The position numbers and the translations under genes were made by a program. From Flavobacteriaceae bacterium (GTDB taxonomy: Bacteria; Bacteroidota; Bacteroidia; Flavobacteriales; Flavobacteriaceae), in contig JAGQYS010000030.1 of assembly GCA_020435965.1 (NCBI GenBank), positions 1 to 64,000 on the forward strand: a stretch of DNA of 64,000 nt. Reading direction: 5' to 3'. Every line of letters begins with the position of its first letter. Within the stretch, counting starts at the first letter, position 1. Positions 63,446-64,000 of this stretch are shown one piece after another. The notes beneath the pieces were generated by a model. It did no database searches, was not told where the DNA came from, and was given only the letters and a program-made list of their open reading frames with translations.

Positions 63446-64000
63446 AAAATCTGAACTTATTTTAAATCCTGATGGCAGTTTGTACCATCTTAACCTAAAA
63501 CCAGAACATATTGCAAATACAATCATTCTTGTTGGAGATCAAGATCGTGTATCAAAAATATCCAAACATTTTGATACCATCGAATTTGAAACACAAAAGC
63601 GAGAATTTAAAACACATACAGGTACCTATAAAGGTAAACGTCTTACAGTACTATCAACAGGGATAGGTCCTGATAATATTGACATTGTAATGAACGAGCT
63701 TGATGCTTTGGTTAATATAAATTTAAAAACAAGAAAACCAAAAGAAAATCTCACATCACTTGATATTATAAGAGTTGGCACCTCAGGTTCGTTACAAAAA
63801 GACATTCCTGTTGATGCCTTTGTTTTAAGTACTCATGGTCTAGACCTTAATGGTATGATCCATTTCTATAAAATTGATGACATTGTAAATCCAGAAATTG
63901 AAAATGCCTTTATTGAGTACACAAATTGGAATGCCAATAAAGCAAGACCACTTGTATTTGAGAACAGTAAACTATTAGAGGAAAAACTCATAAGCTCTAC
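63435..64000 (+). CDS. Nucleoside phosphorylase, uridine phosphorylase-like (partial)
   Basis: The frame opens at ATG 63435 and runs off the window end. The first 188 residues show the PNP/UDP family pattern: LNLKPEHIANTIILVGDQDR at the phosphate site, VLSTGIGPDNIDIVMNEL and the DIIRVGTSGSL segment. It should release free bases by phosphorolysis of nucleosides. The 3' third is missing because the window ends. Confidence 0.9.
   Translation, partial: MPIKKSELILNPDGSLYHLNLKPEHIANTIILVGDQDRVSKISKHFDTIEFETQKREFKTHTGTYKGKRLTVLSTGIGPDNIDIVMNELDALVNINLKTRKPKENLTSLDIIRVGTSGSLQKDIPVDAFVLSTHGLDLNGMIHFYKIDDIVNPEIENAFIEYTNWNANKARPLVFENSKLLEEKLISS

Overview
This 64 kb window is low-GC DNA typical of the Bacteroidota and most likely from a marine Flavobacteriaceae chromosome. 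The evidence is Asp-box (BNR/VPS10) exported hydrolase-like proteins, DUF5916 and DUF2911 proteins, LytS/LytTR signalling, a fused E1 alpha-beta 2-oxoacid dehydrogenase, TAnnTTTG-type promoters and A-rich leaders in place of strong Shine-Dalgarno sites. No tRNA, rRNA, CRISPR array or intact insertion sequence was recognised.

Layout. 1-224 is the 3' end of a gene with a DUF5706/Pycsar-effector-like tail. 386-6648 holds two tandem Asp-box giants on the minus strand. 6813-9921 carries an M23/LysM peptidase, a DUF2798 protein, an EamA transporter and a beta-lactamase-like lipoprotein. 10043-14309 is a plus-strand cluster: an exported SD(H/Y)Y-repeat protein, a LytS-type kinase, a second LytS-like protein lacking its catalytic residues, and a LytTR response regulator. 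A pair of 11-bp direct repeats with a 21-bp period lies upstream of the repeat gene and looks like a LytTR binding site. 14320-18150 is a GntR regulator with two S41 peptidases. 18252-34775 is a long minus-strand run with a dead AraC-type gene, an intact AraC-type regulator, a thioredoxin-like protein, a chimeric paralogue pair, a serine hydrolase, DUF885, PDZ-alpha/beta-hydrolase, DUF2911, trypsin-like, DUF5916 and amidohydrolase proteins.

34776-40136 is the most accessory-looking part. It contains a decayed alpha/beta-hydrolase gene, a type IIG restriction-modification enzyme with an unusual in-frame extension after its stop, a block of REP-like intergenic repeats, and an orphan gene preceded by four repeats phased at 11 bp. 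40137-50067 is a minus-strand series of SDR, atypical SDR, cupin, S9 peptidase, Asp-box protein and CocE-type hydrolase, facing a divergent DPP4-like peptidase at 50287. From 52 kb on the content is mostly housekeeping: SF2 helicase, MFS transporter, twin small membrane proteins, a lone ExbD-like protein, M19 dipeptidase, Hsp20, E1 dehydrogenase, 2OG-Fe oxygenase, SUI1-like factor, DUF1835 protein and a truncated nucleoside phosphorylase.

Working together. Many products carry signal peptides or lipoboxes and are peptidases or hydrolases (M23, two S41, DUF885, two S9, CocE, trypsin-like, M19, amidohydrolase), so the window reads as a periplasmic/outer-membrane peptide and amide scavenging region with several local regulators. 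The best candidate for an undescribed system is the 9947-14309 LytTR cluster. The clearest evolutionary signals are the two pseudogenes (18252-18970 and 35058-35409) and the deletion-fused paralogue at 21555-22727. All family calls were made by eye; no database search was run.
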